From positions 1,828,903 through 1,892,902 of the forward strand of contig NC_037266.1 in assembly GCF_000002425.4 (NCBI RefSeq): DNA of 64,000 nucleotides, given 5' to 3'. Below, one piece after another: positions 1 through 21,707 of the stretch. Position 1 is the first letter of the stretch; each line of letters starts with the position of its first letter. Under the pieces are notes generated by a model. The model was not told the origin of the DNA and did no database searches. It worked only from the letters and a program-made list of their open reading frames with translations. This DNA comes from Physcomitrium patens (taxonomy: Eukaryota > Streptophyta > Bryopsida > Funariales > Funariaceae). Both the position numbers and the translations under genes were made by a program.

Positions 1-981
1 ATTTAAGTGTATGTAATGGAGAAGGAAGAATCCAATTACTAAATTGATAGGTGAACCATCTTATTATTTTGACGTTCATTTTAATATTGTATTAATAATA
101 ACATTGCATTTGAATATTATTACTGAAAGCATCAAAGTTTTATCATGAAATAGTGTTGCAAATTATGACTCTAAAGCACTCTAAACTTGTAAGACTAAAT
201 TTTAGTATGTTTTGTTTTAAAAATACATTTTTATTGAGGTAAATTGTTAATCCTATCAAAAATCTTTCTTTCCTTGCTGATCAATGTTATCAATGCAATT
301 ATTTACTAGTTGTTTTTTTTCATTGGTTTTTAAGGCGTATAAAATACAGAGAGCAAACAGAAGACTGAATTAACTTTTAGAATTTTTTTAATTCGTAAAC
401 TATATTTTAACAAAATACAGCATTATCAGAAAAATATAAGTTATTTCCTCATAATTCAAAATAAATAATAATTAGTGAAGTACTAATATAAAAATGATAT
501 GATTATCTTATGTTGGCAACAAACTAAACAATGTCTTTCTTAGATCAGAATGTTTTTAATTTTTATTTTTATTCACACTAAAGTCATGTCAACCCAAGTG
601 AAAGTCCCAAAGTTTAAATCCTATTATCAAGGCCTACACTAATAGAAGCATGATAGTTTGAAAATCGTCAGTTGAAAAGTTGTTATTGTTGAAAGTTTTT
701 GAAGATATTAGCATATTTAGTGATGACACAAGTTTAAGCCTGATGGATCTGTTCAATCACCACAAAAATCTATTTGTGTATGTATGTATGTAAATTATTT
801 CAAATATTTGCATTATGACAAGTTGCTCTTTTAACTGAATAATCATTCATTGATCTTCAGTACAACTTTTACAAAGATTCAGAAATTATGAAATATAACA
901 AAGTCAGCAGAAATTTTTTAACATTGCAAATGCATACAAGAGATTAGATTTTCAATTGTTTATAAAATGATAAACTTTGAG

Positions 982-1069
982 TATATATATATATATATAT
1001 ATATATTCATGACTTTTAGATGGAGCTTTAGTGTGAGAATGTGTGTGTGTGTATATATATATATATATG
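982..1069. repeat. (TA)n and (GT)n(TA)n microsatellites
   Basis: An uninterrupted AT tract at about 982-1006 is followed by a compound GT then AT tract at about 1040-1069. Such tracts recur through the window. Confidence 0.9.
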
Positions 1070-1880
1070 TAATGAAGCTATTATATTTTAGAAACAAAGC
1101 CATGACAAGATATTTATAAATTTTACATGCAATCTTAAGAAAAATATTATGAATAACATAAAGGTATAAACTATAATAAAACAATGTGTAAAAAATGAAA
1201 AATATACTGTTCTTACTATTTTAATTTACCACATTTGTATATTGATAGCTATGACATGCGTATGAATAACTATTATATGACTTAAATATGTATATGCATA
1301 AATTATACATGTTCTAAGAACTAAAGTAGAATAAAAACATTTTAATATATTTTTTTGTAGACTGATTCTCAAAAATATTGAATTACATTGTCAGTGGCCC
1401 ACAAAGGGATTGAATTTATGAATGCCAAATTTGAATGATATTTATTTTTGTAGACGTTATCATATCTTCAAATCATTATTTTAACTTAAAAATGATAGTT
1501 GGTAGAAAATTCCTAGATTCATTCAGAGTTTACAAATCCATATATGAATATTTTAGTTCTATTATTAGTGTGTCTGCGTGGAGGATTCTGATTTTTTAAA
1601 TTACAAAATGATATGGTAGACAGAATCAAATCTAAATATATAAAAAAGGATTGTACCTCCACATGAAGATTTATAAGCGAACTGTTACAAAAAAATAAAG
1701 TAATTATATAATATTCTGGAAATAAGTCACAAGGTGAAAAGAAAAACAAAAATAATGAAATGCATCCAAGAACACATCTTTTGTCATTGCACAATAATTG
1801 TGTACATTTCTAGTTCTTTTATGTCAAAATCAATATGTTTGACATTGTTACATTTTTTATTGTAATAATTCTTCATAAAA

Positions 1881-1901
1881 AATATATATATATATATATA
1901 A
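1881..1901. repeat. (TA)n microsatellite
   Basis: Uninterrupted alternating A and T of about 20 bases. Confidence 0.9.
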
Positions 1902-2480
1902 TTCTATAAATTCAAGGATTTTTATTTTGAAAAAATACTTAAAATACACACCTAACATTTCTAAACATGTGATATTACATTCATATTTAAGTTTTGATAT
2001 TCTAAAACCTCTTTTACATTTTAAAAATGTTAAGTGCTTTGTTTGCAAAGAATAGAAAAAAATCGTCCTTTTCTCACATCATTCAAATGAACAACCCATC
2101 ATAGATGTATTGAAGAAATTTACATATGCAAAGAAGAATGTGACGGCCTAGCAAAATAGGTATCCAGCTGATACCCAGTACTGGATGAACTCAAATCCCT
2201 AATGAACACTTTATCAAATCCTTGACTCAGTCTAGTTGCTCATATATGTTTATTTATTTACTTATTTAAGAACCCCAAATATTTAGTCTTGCATTTTCCT
2301 ACCAATATTTTAAGGACTCCCAACAATTGGTTGCCGGTAAGTGAGTTTTTGCAGGTAAATTTGAGATAGCTAGTCAACATTTATGTCTTTAGACACACAT
2401 GAATGACAGACAAATGAAGTAAAAACATCTAAATGCAAGCTAGGTATCTATTATGTGAAATGTGAAATCTGACTGTTACA

Positions 2481-3293
2481 TCACACATGGATAGTAAAAG
2501 TTACCCAACCAAGACAATGCAATTTTTTTTCCTGTTTCACTTCCATAAATCTTTCAAAAAATGAGAAGCATCTGAAATCATGGGAATAATTAAAGCTGAA
2601 CATAAAAAAGCGATATGAACATATTTTATTATACCAAAGAACAAGGGCTAAAAATAATAACAAATACTCAGGCACAACCAATCCTGAATCTGGTAGTGTC
2701 ATTAAAACCACGGAAGAGTTTCCCAACATAGCCTCAAGCCTCATGTGGGTTTCTATGGTGCTAATGTGAACAGGGCCAAAATTCAACTAGTTTCCTTCAT
2801 TAGACAGGTGCGCGTGAACACGGCAGGATTGTGTGGCTCTCGGGATGTGGATCCAGACCCCACGGTCGAGACGTGGGATATGAAACGGGACCTGGAGTCA
2901 TCTCCGGTGCTCTCAACCGGAGTTTTTGTCGAAGTTTACCAGCAGCAAGGTGCACAAGTGGAAGAAGAGTAGGGTCAAATGCGAATACCCGATGGCTTTT
3001 GTTTCCACCGCTTACGTCGGAGTTTACTAGTTGGTTCGCCGTGAAGCCATCTGGAGGCAATTCATTTGGCATTTCGCTCCAGGGGCTGTAGAAGTTTTAG
3101 CGTTACGCAGTCGTTCCAGTAATGGCTATTTTAGAGCTTCTCCCCGAAGACGACGACGGCAATTGCTGCCCGTATCGCTGAAAATATTTGTGTTCGCCAG
3201 TACTGTTCCTTTGCTACGGGTGCAAGCTGCTCGTAGGAAGTATATTTGACCTACTCGGATTTGCGACGGAGCATGGGAAGGGAAGGGACTGAT
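2481..3293 (+). promoter_or_regulatory. GC-richer leader region upstream of the remodeller locus
   Basis: Base composition changes sharply near 2,800 from AT-rich spacer to CpG-containing DNA, as expected for a promoter or 5' leader of the gene island on the right. Open frames of 70 to 100 codons exist on both strands but overlap one another and resemble no family, so I do not call them genes. The position of the transcription start cannot be read from the sequence. Confidence 0.35.
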
Positions 3294-3573
3294 ATGCCAG
3301 ACAAGAGAGTAGTGAAGTCATGCGATGCGATTTCTGTACACTGGCTCGTGGACCGGACGTAGTATGATGGCAGGGTCAAGTCTATGAATGTTGGTTCTGG
3401 CATTTGCAAAGTTCTGTATGACAATGGCAAGAGCGAGACGGTGAATTTGTTCAAGGAAAGTCACAAAGTCAACGGGGGCGGGAATGGAAATGAGCTGATC
3501 GAAAGAGTGTTGGCAGACTATGAAGAAGTGTCGATGCTGCTTGGACGCATCGGTGTCGTTCTTCGTGATGTGT
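3294..3573 (+). CDS. possible Tudor-like exon, interrupted by an in-frame TAG
   Basis: From an ATG at 3294 the frame reads through a Tudor-like pattern: a Trp near residue 17 (VHWLVDRT), then a TAG at 3360-3362, then YDGRVKS, KVLYDNGKSETVNL. This follows the layout of plant PDS5-type Tudor domains (W..D..WY.G.V......V.YDDG..E.L.L), in which the stop falls at the usually conserved Trp; a TGG to TAG change would explain it. The frame stays open to splice-donor-like sites near 3570-3574. It may be a 5' exon of the remodeller gene, an independent short gene, or a damaged fragment. Joining the GTAAGT donor at 3574 directly to the exon at 5669 gives a stop, so the splice partner is unresolved. Confidence 0.35.
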
Positions 3574-4535
3574 GTAAGTGCGTGCGGGATTTTTTAAAAT
3601 TTATATTCCTGGTGTACGGACTGGAATGCCTTGGCGAAAGCAAATTTTCGAAGTTTCTTTGTTTCATTCTTGCGTTTCACTTTTTAGCAGGGATTTAATT
3701 TATATCATTAGCAACGTTCGGAATGTTAGTTTTGTTGAGCGCATTGATGAGTTAGTGCGAGCGGGTGGCGTGAAAACTTCTGCAGGAGTGTGTAGCAATG
3801 ATGAGGAGAATGTGTTCTGGTTTCGCTGGATCTAAGAGCGTTTTCTTGCAGGGGTGAGCATCCGTTTCTTACGATGTATATTCGTAAAATTTTCATTGAA
3901 AGTTTAGTTTTGCTCGCTTCATCCAGGATAAAAATGCTGAGAAAGGTAAAGTGTGCGTGGCCTTTGTTTTGTAAATTTTCCTGTACGAGCGTATTTGGCA
4001 TGTTACTTTTTGCGCAATTTAGAATTACAAGGCTCACGTGTGAAGAATATTCATATGAAATAAAACGTCTGTCCCGAATGTAAGACGCAGGCACTCTGAC
4101 AATGAAATCTGTAATATGTAGCGCTTAGGGATGCCTCGGCAGCATGCTGTTCAAATGGGTAAAGTTGGTGGTCTGATTGGTACTCTGGAAGCTGGAAATG
4201 GAATACGTTGGCAAATGTAATTACGATCTTGCTTGCCAGCTTTGGACTAATTTATCTACCCCATGGTGCACAGCGAAGGTCAGAACCCAGTCGTTGATAT
4301 TCCACTTGATGAGCTAGTCGTGCGTTCTTCTTTTAGAAATTCTCGAAATGCAATGTACTGCGGTTGTTAGAGCTTGAGTTTTTGATGGCAATATTTCTGA
4401 ATAGGGACGGTGCACGAGGAGAGTATTGGCGAGAAACTTTGCTTTCTGTGGTAACTTGTGAAGGATTAGTCAGCTTCTCAGAGGAAATACGGTATAAGGC
4501 AATGCAATGCACAGACGCCTAATTTTTTTCTTAAC

Positions 4536-4571
4536 ACCAGCGGTCGTGTTGGTATGTATTTGGCAACGTGG
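4536..4571 (+). repeat. inverted copy of the MITE palindrome segment
   Basis: Bases 4536-4569 match the reverse complement of 4969-5002 with one mismatch, about 430 bp away from it. It is either a fragment of a related element or a local inverted duplication. Confidence 0.8.
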
Positions 4572-4900
4572 TTTGCTGGCGTCGAGGCACAATCGGCAAT
4601 TGGCTGCATCTCAAGTTATTTGAGCTAGTGTTGTCTTCGATCGCATCGTATGAATAGTCTCTCATCCTGCTCGTGGTAGATGTATCCAGAAACGTAGCGA
4701 AGTCTTCTATTTCGTTGCTGCTATGGCCAGAGCTTTCGCGATCCTTGGCAACCGACAGTCTGGTGATTTTCTGAGACTCCTTTTCCGCTCAGTCATATGT
4801 AGGCATACATGGTATATAATGGTATATGTTCATAAATGACATAAATTAAAAGAAACACATGGTGCACCAAATAAATGAGGTGAAGAATGTAACATCTCTA

Positions 4901-5195
4901 AGTTAGTTGGACAGTCATGCCTGCACCGAAGTTTTATTTCGAATATTTATGAATGATATTAGTAAACTACGTTGCCAAATACATACCATCACGACCGCTG
5001 GTATGTATTTGGCAACGTGGTTCTCAGAAATAAAGTTTATTGACTGTAGTTTTATTTGAATATTTATGAATGAACTTGACTTCTGAAATGACTTAGTGTT
5101 CATGGGGTTTAAAAATTTGCTGGAGTAATGTGAGGTTTCATGACCGTTTTGTTCGTTCTTCAGAGTTTGGTGCAAGCATGACTATCCAACTAACT
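4901..5195. mobile_element. MITE-like element with 27-bp terminal inverted repeats
   Basis: The first 27 bases (4901-4927) and the reverse complement of the last 27 (5169-5195) agree at 25 positions, both differences being C/T. The element is 295 bp, has no coding capacity and is flanked on both sides by the dinucleotide TA (4899-4900 and 5196-5197), as for Tc1/mariner (Stowaway-type) targets. Inside are a perfect 20-bp palindrome and a direct repeat (about 4929-4955 and 5048-5073). It lies in the non-coding stretch just before the remodeller coding exons. The superfamily assignment is inference from TIR plus TA only. Confidence 0.7.
4969..5018. repeat. perfect 20-bp inverted repeat, 10-base loop
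   Basis: Arms 4969-4988 and 4999-5018 are perfectly complementary and separated by ten bases. It would form a hairpin if transcribed. Confidence 0.9.
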
Positions 5196-5716
5196 TATTG
5201 GAACTCCCTCTGTAAGTATATTGTACAGCTGAAGCGTATTTTAGTAGCCTAGTCGTCACAATCAGATTGTTTGATTTTAAGGCTTTATTATGCTGACTAA
5301 GTCAACATCATAAAGTTCCAAGTGTCCGTCAAACAGGGAATAGCAGTTTGTGCCAAGTCTGGTAGGGCTGATCAGGGAGCATTACTATGATTGGTGTCGA
5401 ATCATGTATGAGCTCAGTTCATTTGGTCCACACCTGAGCAGAAGAAACTGACACTCCCTTGTTTCCTTGATTGATATTCGCCATCCACTATGTCTTGGAC
5501 ATAGCGAGTTCATTGAATGGTTGCCCAACTCAAGTGTATGTAGAGTCCACATGTGAATGCTAAATTTATGAGAGAGAACATGATCCGTCAGAGATTAATT
5601 CCTATTTTTTGATCAGATCAAGAACAATTTTCATGCTGGAAGTTAGGCGGAAAGCTTCCTTACCTTAGGAGGAACATATCTCATCTTGGAAAACAGGAGA
5701 AAGAACAGGGAAGGGT

Positions 5717-15260
<9,544 letters not shown>

Positions 15261-16330
15261 GAGATGAGCGACAATCTTGTTAGACCAAATTGTCTTCCAG
15301 CATCATCTGGGAACACTAATGTTAAGGTTCGTGTTTATACCCTAGCGTTGAAAGTTAGAAGTGACAATTTGATGTCTGCGTCACTGGTGTTGAATTAATG
15401 TCAGCGGTATGTAAATTCCAACTAGTACGATTTTGATTCGATAAACAGCTCATCAATCTGCACAAACAAAGATTGTCCAAGTAATTTGTGAATAGCACTT
15501 GTATCAGAACCTCAATACGTAAAATTTCGCTTAAGAGGTCTCTGATCAGTCCAATTTCGCCTATGAAGAGTAATTGTTGAATAATCCTGAGTGTTGATTG
15601 CATGATGTTGCTGGGTTGTGTGTGCAGGTTGCTAACACCACCACCCCTAATGATATTGCCTTCATCTGCGCTCTGATGCCTACAATACAGCACCCTGCTG
15701 TTTCTTTGGATTACCATTTGTACATCTAATATCACTGAATTTGATGAAACATAATCTCATTTTGTATGTCACAACTTTCTGTTCAGCCCTGTTTTGGGCC
15801 CCCAAGCTTTTGAATTCATCTTCTGATTTGTATTGGAGGGTAGCGGTTTTTTGTCCTTACAACACGTCTTAAGCTCAATATAATCACAAACAACGTCGGG
15901 AAATATTAACATTATCAAAGGTGATTCATGGTGTAGTTTATTATATAATTATGACGAATGCACACGGGTTTCTCATATCCCATAGATTAGCTCGCCTGTT
16001 TTAAAAGACATAATGAAAGACATTATCAAAGACCTTTAGTAGTCGAATCCTTCAGGATGAATACACTACATTAAAAAATTGAACTATCTCTATTATTTTT
16101 ACTATTGATTACATGTACCGACAGTCGGCTCATCATCGGTAAGCTTGCTGACAACGGTATTCTTCACATTATTTCGGGAAATCATGGGTAATATTTCCGT
16201 CCTTAGAGATAACAATGAGATTAACGAATAACCACGAAACAGACCTCGCCGGCTTCAAGGCGTGTACTGCCTCTTTTCTAATACGCAAAACCCCTTGCCA
16301 CACAATCAACACATGTAACTGGTAATTGTC
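15261..16330 (+). other. 3' untranslated and downstream region of the CHD gene
   Basis: Moderate-GC sequence with no further remodeller-like reading frame follows the TAG at 15258-15260. The 126-codon minus-strand frame at 15355-15735 has no recognisable features and is probably chance. No polyadenylation site can be fixed from sequence alone. Confidence 0.5.
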
Positions 16331-16360
16331 ATCCCCTGAAGTGTTCATTGCCCTCTTTTT

Positions 16361-16540
16361 TCACATGGACCATTTGATTACTGGGGCAAAGGTTTGGCAT
16401 AATCAATGCCAAACTGTTGTTCATATTCTTTTGCAACAAGCCAAGTTTTTGAGGCGGGGACGAGAAGCATGAAGGTCCGGTTTGATGCGAAGGACCCATC
16501 GGGTAGCAAGGGCAGGGCGGCCAACCGAAAGAAGCTGTAA
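16361..16540 (-). mobile_element. Ty1/Copia reverse-transcriptase fragment
   Basis: Across two frames the minus strand reads like the start of a Copia RT domain: RWVLRIK, then LVAKEYEQQFGIDYAK, then FAPVIKW. Frameshifts break it and only about 180 bp remain. It keeps several CpG sites, unlike the more decayed Copia next to it, and its position after the RNase H of that element shows it is a separate fragment. Confidence 0.6.
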
Positions 16541-17575
16541 CTTGAGTAGTATTAGAGAATTTGAATAGATCCAAAGTTGTGCGATGCTGTTTGCACTTGT
16601 TTCAAGGCAATGCTTTTGTAAAAGTGTGTGCAGGTTGTGAGCTTGTGTGTATGTAATGCAAAGTTTTATCTTCTGAATTGACTATTTCTCTGATGAAGTG
16701 ATGATGCACCTTGATGTGCTTTGTTCTTGCATGGAACACAAGATTCTTAGATTGTTGATTGATTGTTGCAGAATGAAGTAAGCTTGTCTTGGATTTTAAC
16801 ATGAATTTTCTGTTGCTTTGCTGAGTGAGAGTGAGGAGGATGAAGATTATATGAATCCAATTTTGGTAAGTAAACACTTCAATCAAATAGCTTTTGCAGT
16901 CTCAATTGATAAACTCATGTATTTGGATTTAGCAGAGGATTTAGCTACTGTTTGTTGACTTTTACATTGGTTCAGCCGGCCAAATCCTCTACTGTTCACT
17001 CGGCTGTAATCGCTGTTCAAGCCGAGTGAAGCAACAACCTCCTGTGGATCTACGTGTTTCAAAGCATGATGCCTAGTCGGCATCAGTATAACCTTGTACT
17101 TTGTTGTTTCGGTTTGATTTGTAAAAGAGGCCAAAGTCAAAGGTTTCTTTGATATAACTAAATATATGTTGAACGGCTTCTAAGTTTGTTGTTTATGGTT
17201 TCTACATGTATCTTGAGACATTGCTAACTACAAACGACATGTTTGATCATGTGGTTGTGAGAAAGATGAGCTTTCCAACCATGCAACAATACTTATGGGG
17301 GTCCACAAATGGTGTTCCCATATCAGTGAAGAGCAATAAATCAGGAGGTAGAGGGATGTATTCATCACGTGAACTTTGCATCTCAAATTCTTGTACTATT
17401 TCTTTAGCATTTTGTGATTGAAATAGAAATAATCATATTAACAGAATTGTGAATTCTATACCTAAATATTTGTTGATGAGACCTAGGTTGCTCATATCAA
17501 ACTCTATATTTAGTTGTTGCTTTAACCAAGATATTCTATTGATGTGCCCTCTAATTAAGAAGAGATTGTGGACAT

Positions 17576-17578
<3 letters not shown>

Positions 17579-17606
<28 letters not shown>
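17579..17606. repeat. poly-T tract of 28 bases
   Basis: Uninterrupted run of T within the decayed RT region of Copia F. On the minus strand this is poly-A, possibly a retroposed insertion, but no other sign of one is visible. Confidence 0.85.
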
Positions 17607-20600
17607 GTTAATATTAATGCCAATATAATAGAGATTATGGTTATTGTTACTTTTGATTATGCTTAGACTTTTTAAGTAATTGTTTAACCTCTCATATTAT
17701 ATTCTTGGATTTTAACATAGGCCATAGAGAGATTTTTTGAGTTTATATACATAATATTTATGGCTAATTTTAATGAAGCTAGGAGATTGCTCCATGTAGA
17801 CTTCATCAATAAGATTGCCATGTAAGAAGGCTATTTTGACATCTAAATGATGTAGAGTGATTTTTTAGAGCAACTCGAATTGCTAATGATTTGATTGTAG
17901 ATCATTTCACCATAAGAGCAAAGACTTCATAAATGTTAACTCTATATTCTCATTCAAAGCCTCATGTCACAAGGCTTGCCTTTTGCTTTGGTACTTGATT
18001 ACTAATGCCAAGATTGATTTTAAAGATCCATTTTGAATTTATTGTATGTTTTCTTGGAGGCAATTATATGAGAATCTAAGTATCATTTTTTAGCAATAGA
18101 CAAGAGTTCAAGTTGCATAGCATTAAACTAATCTTTGTTAGTAAGTACTTCTATTAGGATTAACTTATTGTTGCTGTTATCAATTGAATATTGAACAAGA
18201 CACATATCTATGTCTTTTGGTGTCATAGAAAGAACATAGTCTATTAGCTTAATATTTTTTTTTTTGATTTATATTAAGCATCAAAGAAAGATTAAGGGTT
18301 GTTCTGTGCTTGGTGATTTTGTATGTTGAGTTATGATTGTAGTTGAAAAATCTTGAAAAATATTTGGTGAAGGTAGAGTATGAAGGATGTCGTTGAGAGC
18401 ATTATCCAATTTTGAAGTTGTGACTTATATGTTATTATCATAGCATGAGATACTCGTAACTTGACCAATGAATAAGTAGAAGATATTGTCATTTGAAGAG
18501 ATTGAAGGTGTAGTGGATAGAATTCTCACATTGTCTTTATTAAAGTGAATATCTTTAGAAATAATGATCTTATTTTTTTGAACTTAAAATATCTATAACT
18601 TTAGTATTATTGTCATATTCAACTAATATATATTTTTGAGCTTGAACCTCTAGTTTATTTATAATTATCAAGTAATAAAAGATTATCCATTCAAATATAC
18701 ATAAATAAGAGAGATTAGGTTTTTCATCTAAAAACAATTATAATAAAGTTATTCTATACAAGGCTCTATGTAAAATTTTATTAGGGATATAATTGGTTGT
18801 ATAAGCTACTTCTTTCTATAAGAAAGATAATATATTTATATTAAATGAGAGAATTTATATTATTTTATATAAATACCTATTGTTTCATTTAGAAATTCTA
18901 TTTTGTTGAGGAGTAGATGTTACAATCAATTGGCATCATATTCCATGTTGTGAATAAAAGGAGGTAAATTTTCTTGACATATATTCTTCTCTACAATCAC
19001 TTTTTAGGCATGATAGTCTATAATTTGTTTCTTTCTTGAGCATAATTTTAAATTTCTTAAATATTTTAAATACTAAACTCTTATGAATAAAAAAGTGGAT
19101 CCAAGGTTACCTTGGAAAGTCATCAATAAAAGTTAAGAAGTATCAAAAATCAAAGAGAGATGGTATAAGTAGTGGACCACATAAGTCTAAGTATACCAAT
19201 TAGAACGGCTTACTTATAGAAATCAAATTGGATCATAGAATTGGATGTTGATGATGTTTTTTGAAAATACAAGCTTTACAAGATGTTTTCACAAGAAATA
19301 AGATGAGTATTCTAGTGACCATCTTATTGTGTGATAAATTGTAAAAAGATTAGAAATTGAGATGAGTAATTTTCTTGTGCTATAATTCTATAGTTTCTAA
19401 TTTGGAGTGGCTTACAAAGTTGATGGAGAAGTCTTGTGAAGTTCTTATTGGTTTGATGTTGCTTAAAGTATAAAAGTTATTATTTGAATATCTTGTCCTT
19501 ATAAGTAATAATTTACAAGGATGAGATATGATAAATATCCAATAATATTTTGGACCAAAGATTGTATAGTAACTAAAGTCTGTTAATTTATTAATTAACA
19601 ATAAATTCTTGATCATGCTAGGTACATAAAGAATGTGATTCAAATATTTATTATTTCTAATGTGTGTAGTAGAAAAATTAGGCCATAATAGGTAGAATTT
19701 TTCTACTAATAGTAGTTATAATAGATAAAGGAATAGATTTGACATGAGTCAATAAGTCTAGATTGCCAATTATATGAATGCTAGCTATAGAGTCTAATAT
19801 CCAATTGGAGAGTTTCTATAAGGTTTTTGTTGCACAAACTTCAAGTATTTCAGCAAGTATAGTTTTTCCAAAAGGTGTGAGAAGTAGAGATATTTTAACA
19901 ATGTTCTCTAAATGATTTTTGCACCATTCAGAATAATTTAATTTAATTCTTGCTTCTAATTTATAAATCTTAATATGGAAGTATTTGAGTTTAAAATTTT
20001 GTGCCTAGTAAAATGAGCTTCTACATTTGTTGTAGGTATCTTTTTCAAATTTGATTTCCAAATCTCTGCCATATTGTCAAGATTATTGAAATATAGATTG
20101 TAAGTGATAGTATTTTTTGTTGAAGTTGAATGAATACTTATGTGTTGAATTAGAGAATCTTCTTGTGTAGTTTTAATTTCTATTAAAGTTAAATCTAAAA
20201 ATATAAAAGGCTTTGTGTTGAGTTGATAAGACTTTGTTAGCTTCACTTCTTTTACTATTTCTAGTTCTAATAACATCTTCTTGGAAGAGAAGATTCTTTA
20301 GTTTATTAAATATGTGAGTGTATTCTATTCTTAATATCATTTGACAAAAGATATCTTAGCTTGAAGATAAGCTAATAAAAATTCTATTAATAAATTTTTC
20401 ATCTTGTATTAGTACTCCAATGTTTAGAAGTTATCCAATTATATTATTAATAGTGAGTTGCCTTTTGTTGTTATTCTTTAAGAAAGAAACTTAGTATGGA
20501 AAGATTGATAATGCCCCAAAGTTATTTGTTTCAAAGGAAGGTCTTAAGCTTCTACTATCAAATTGTGTAATTGGTGAGGCCCTTAAGTTTTGAACTCTTC

Positions 20601-20689
20601 AAAATATCTTTCTATGTTATGGTCAATTCCATCATATAATATCACAGAAAAAAAGTAAGTAGCAAATTAGAGCAAAAAAATTTCTAAAA

Positions 20690-20690
<1 letters not shown>

Positions 20691-20717
<27 letters not shown>
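20691..20717. repeat. (TA)n microsatellite
   Basis: Uninterrupted alternating A and T near the GAG start of Copia F. Confidence 0.9.
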
Positions 20718-20720
<3 letters not shown>

Positions 20721-20756
20721 TGATAAAAGATAAGAAAGGTGAGGAGGATCTAAGAT

Positions 20757-20768
20757 TATCAAATACCA
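20757..20768 (-). other. possible initiator-Met primer site of Copia F
   Basis: The minus strand reads TGGTATTTGATA directly after a CAACA end. It matches the initiator-Met primer site TGGTATCAGAGC at 8 of 12 positions, and the LTR-like end next to it supports the reading. Confidence 0.45.
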
Positions 20769-20912
20769 TGTTGCAATCAAAAGATGCATCATGTTTAAAG
20801 AAATTAAAAAATTTATTGATCAAAAAATGGAGTATACAAAGAATTTTGTATTATTATATATAATAGATGTTTTAAGTATAGATTTTTAATATATCCAATC
20901 AATCATGTAGCT

Positions 20913-21707
20913 CTAATATTCTATCAATAGAAGATGAAAAGATATACGATAAAAAAAAGCTTCATCATGATCAACAACTTTGAAGCAGCAAAGAAAAAGG
21001 ATTGAGATAAATGTTGAAGATATAGAAGTTGACAAACTTAGAGAGACAACAATAGATGCTTGATAAATAAAGAGAGATAGAAGTGAACAATAAAGTAATG
21101 GATGAAGGATGACGAGATGTATCCAAATTAGGTGGATCAACAAATTGAGGAGATGTGACTGTAACAGGAAGGTACAACAAATTATTAGATAAAGAATGAA
21201 ACAAGACATTTAATATAGGATGGATAGAAAGATCAATTCATAAGGTTTGTTAGAATGTTGTGTATTTGAAAAATAAGAATTGAAATGAAAGACATTAAAG
21301 TGATTGATAGGTGTTGGAATAAATTTGGAAAAGACAATGGATTCTTTGTTGGTGGATTGATAAAATAAATCAATGTTGCCTTAATTGAAGTTGATGTCAT
21401 GGTTGATTATAGTTTTTTTTTATAATGAGAGTCGTAGCACCAATATACTTTAAACTAATTATTATAGTAGCCAATAAAAATAGTGACAATGATCTTAGAA
21501 CTTGTATTGTTATTTTTTGAAAACATGAATATATACAAGGCACCAAGAAGTACTAGGTGGAAGACAAAAACTTGTGTTGTTATTTTGAAATAAAAATGTT
21601 ATAGAAATAAAACCACAAAGGTTGAAAAGATGAGATGAATATGTGGATGAAGATTTCGGAATGACAATGGTGGTGATTTTTGATGGCTCAAAAATTGTAG
21701 AAGTCAA
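20913..21707 (-). mobile_element. second decayed Copia fragment, integrase tail
   Basis: The minus strand carries, in shifting frames, a Copia integrase C-terminal pattern: YIHVFKK, FIGYYNN, YWCYDSHYKKK and INPPTKN (about 21,340-21,600), followed by a Ser/Pro-rich linker (SSNNLLYLPVTVTSPQFVD type) down to about 20,950. It lies upstream of the Copia F primer site, so it belongs to another copy. There is no intact ORF. Confidence 0.45.

Larger units (their letters stand above)
1..2480. other. AT-rich intergenic spacer
   Basis: No gene is visible. Short open frames here are random AT-rich frames with Phe, Ile, Lys and Tyr bias and no family resemblance. Apart from (TA)n tracts I see no repeat structure or transposon domain. 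Confidence 0.7.
3574..5668 (+). other. long intron or 5' leader, no coding sequence seen
   Basis: About 2 kb of moderate-GC sequence lies between the Tudor-like exon and the first confident coding exon. It holds the MITE described separately. A pyrimidine-rich acceptor ends at 5668 (cttaccttag), so an exon probably starts at 5669 and is in frame with the ATG at 5717. I see no long conserved reading frame. Confidence 0.45.
16602..20768 (-). mobile_element. decayed Ty1/Copia element (Copia F), minus strand
   Basis: Minus-strand domains occur in normal Copia order. A possible primer site is at 20757-20768 and a GAG-like region lies near 19956-20700. The GAG-pre-integrase segment at 19380-19643 has LYVPSMIKNLL, IFGPKYYWIF and NNNFYTLSN. 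Degraded integrase and RT sequence follows at about 17.4-19.4 kb. RNase H at 16602-17140 has SQQTVAKSSAKSKYMSL, VFHARTKHIKVHHHFI and FTKALP. Many stops and frameshifts make it inactive. The 5' LTR would begin at 20769 (TGTTGCAATC on the + strand) and run right; I find no matching 3' LTR at the low end. Confidence 0.75.

Noticed and set aside
2481-3091. Overlapping open frames of 75 to 101 codons on both strands upstream of the CHD gene
   Set aside because: They overlap each other in several frames, have no family features and arise from GC-rich sequence.
3573-5669. Direct splice from the GTAAGT donor near 3574 to the exon at 5669
   Set aside because: The joined codon reads TGA, so this exact junction cannot continue the protein. 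A donor near 3570 would keep frame but is weak.
16995-17030. Hairpin with 11-bp arms as a terminator or regulatory stem
   Set aside because: It lies inside the decayed Copia RNase H on the minus strand, in a eukaryote, with no other supporting signal.
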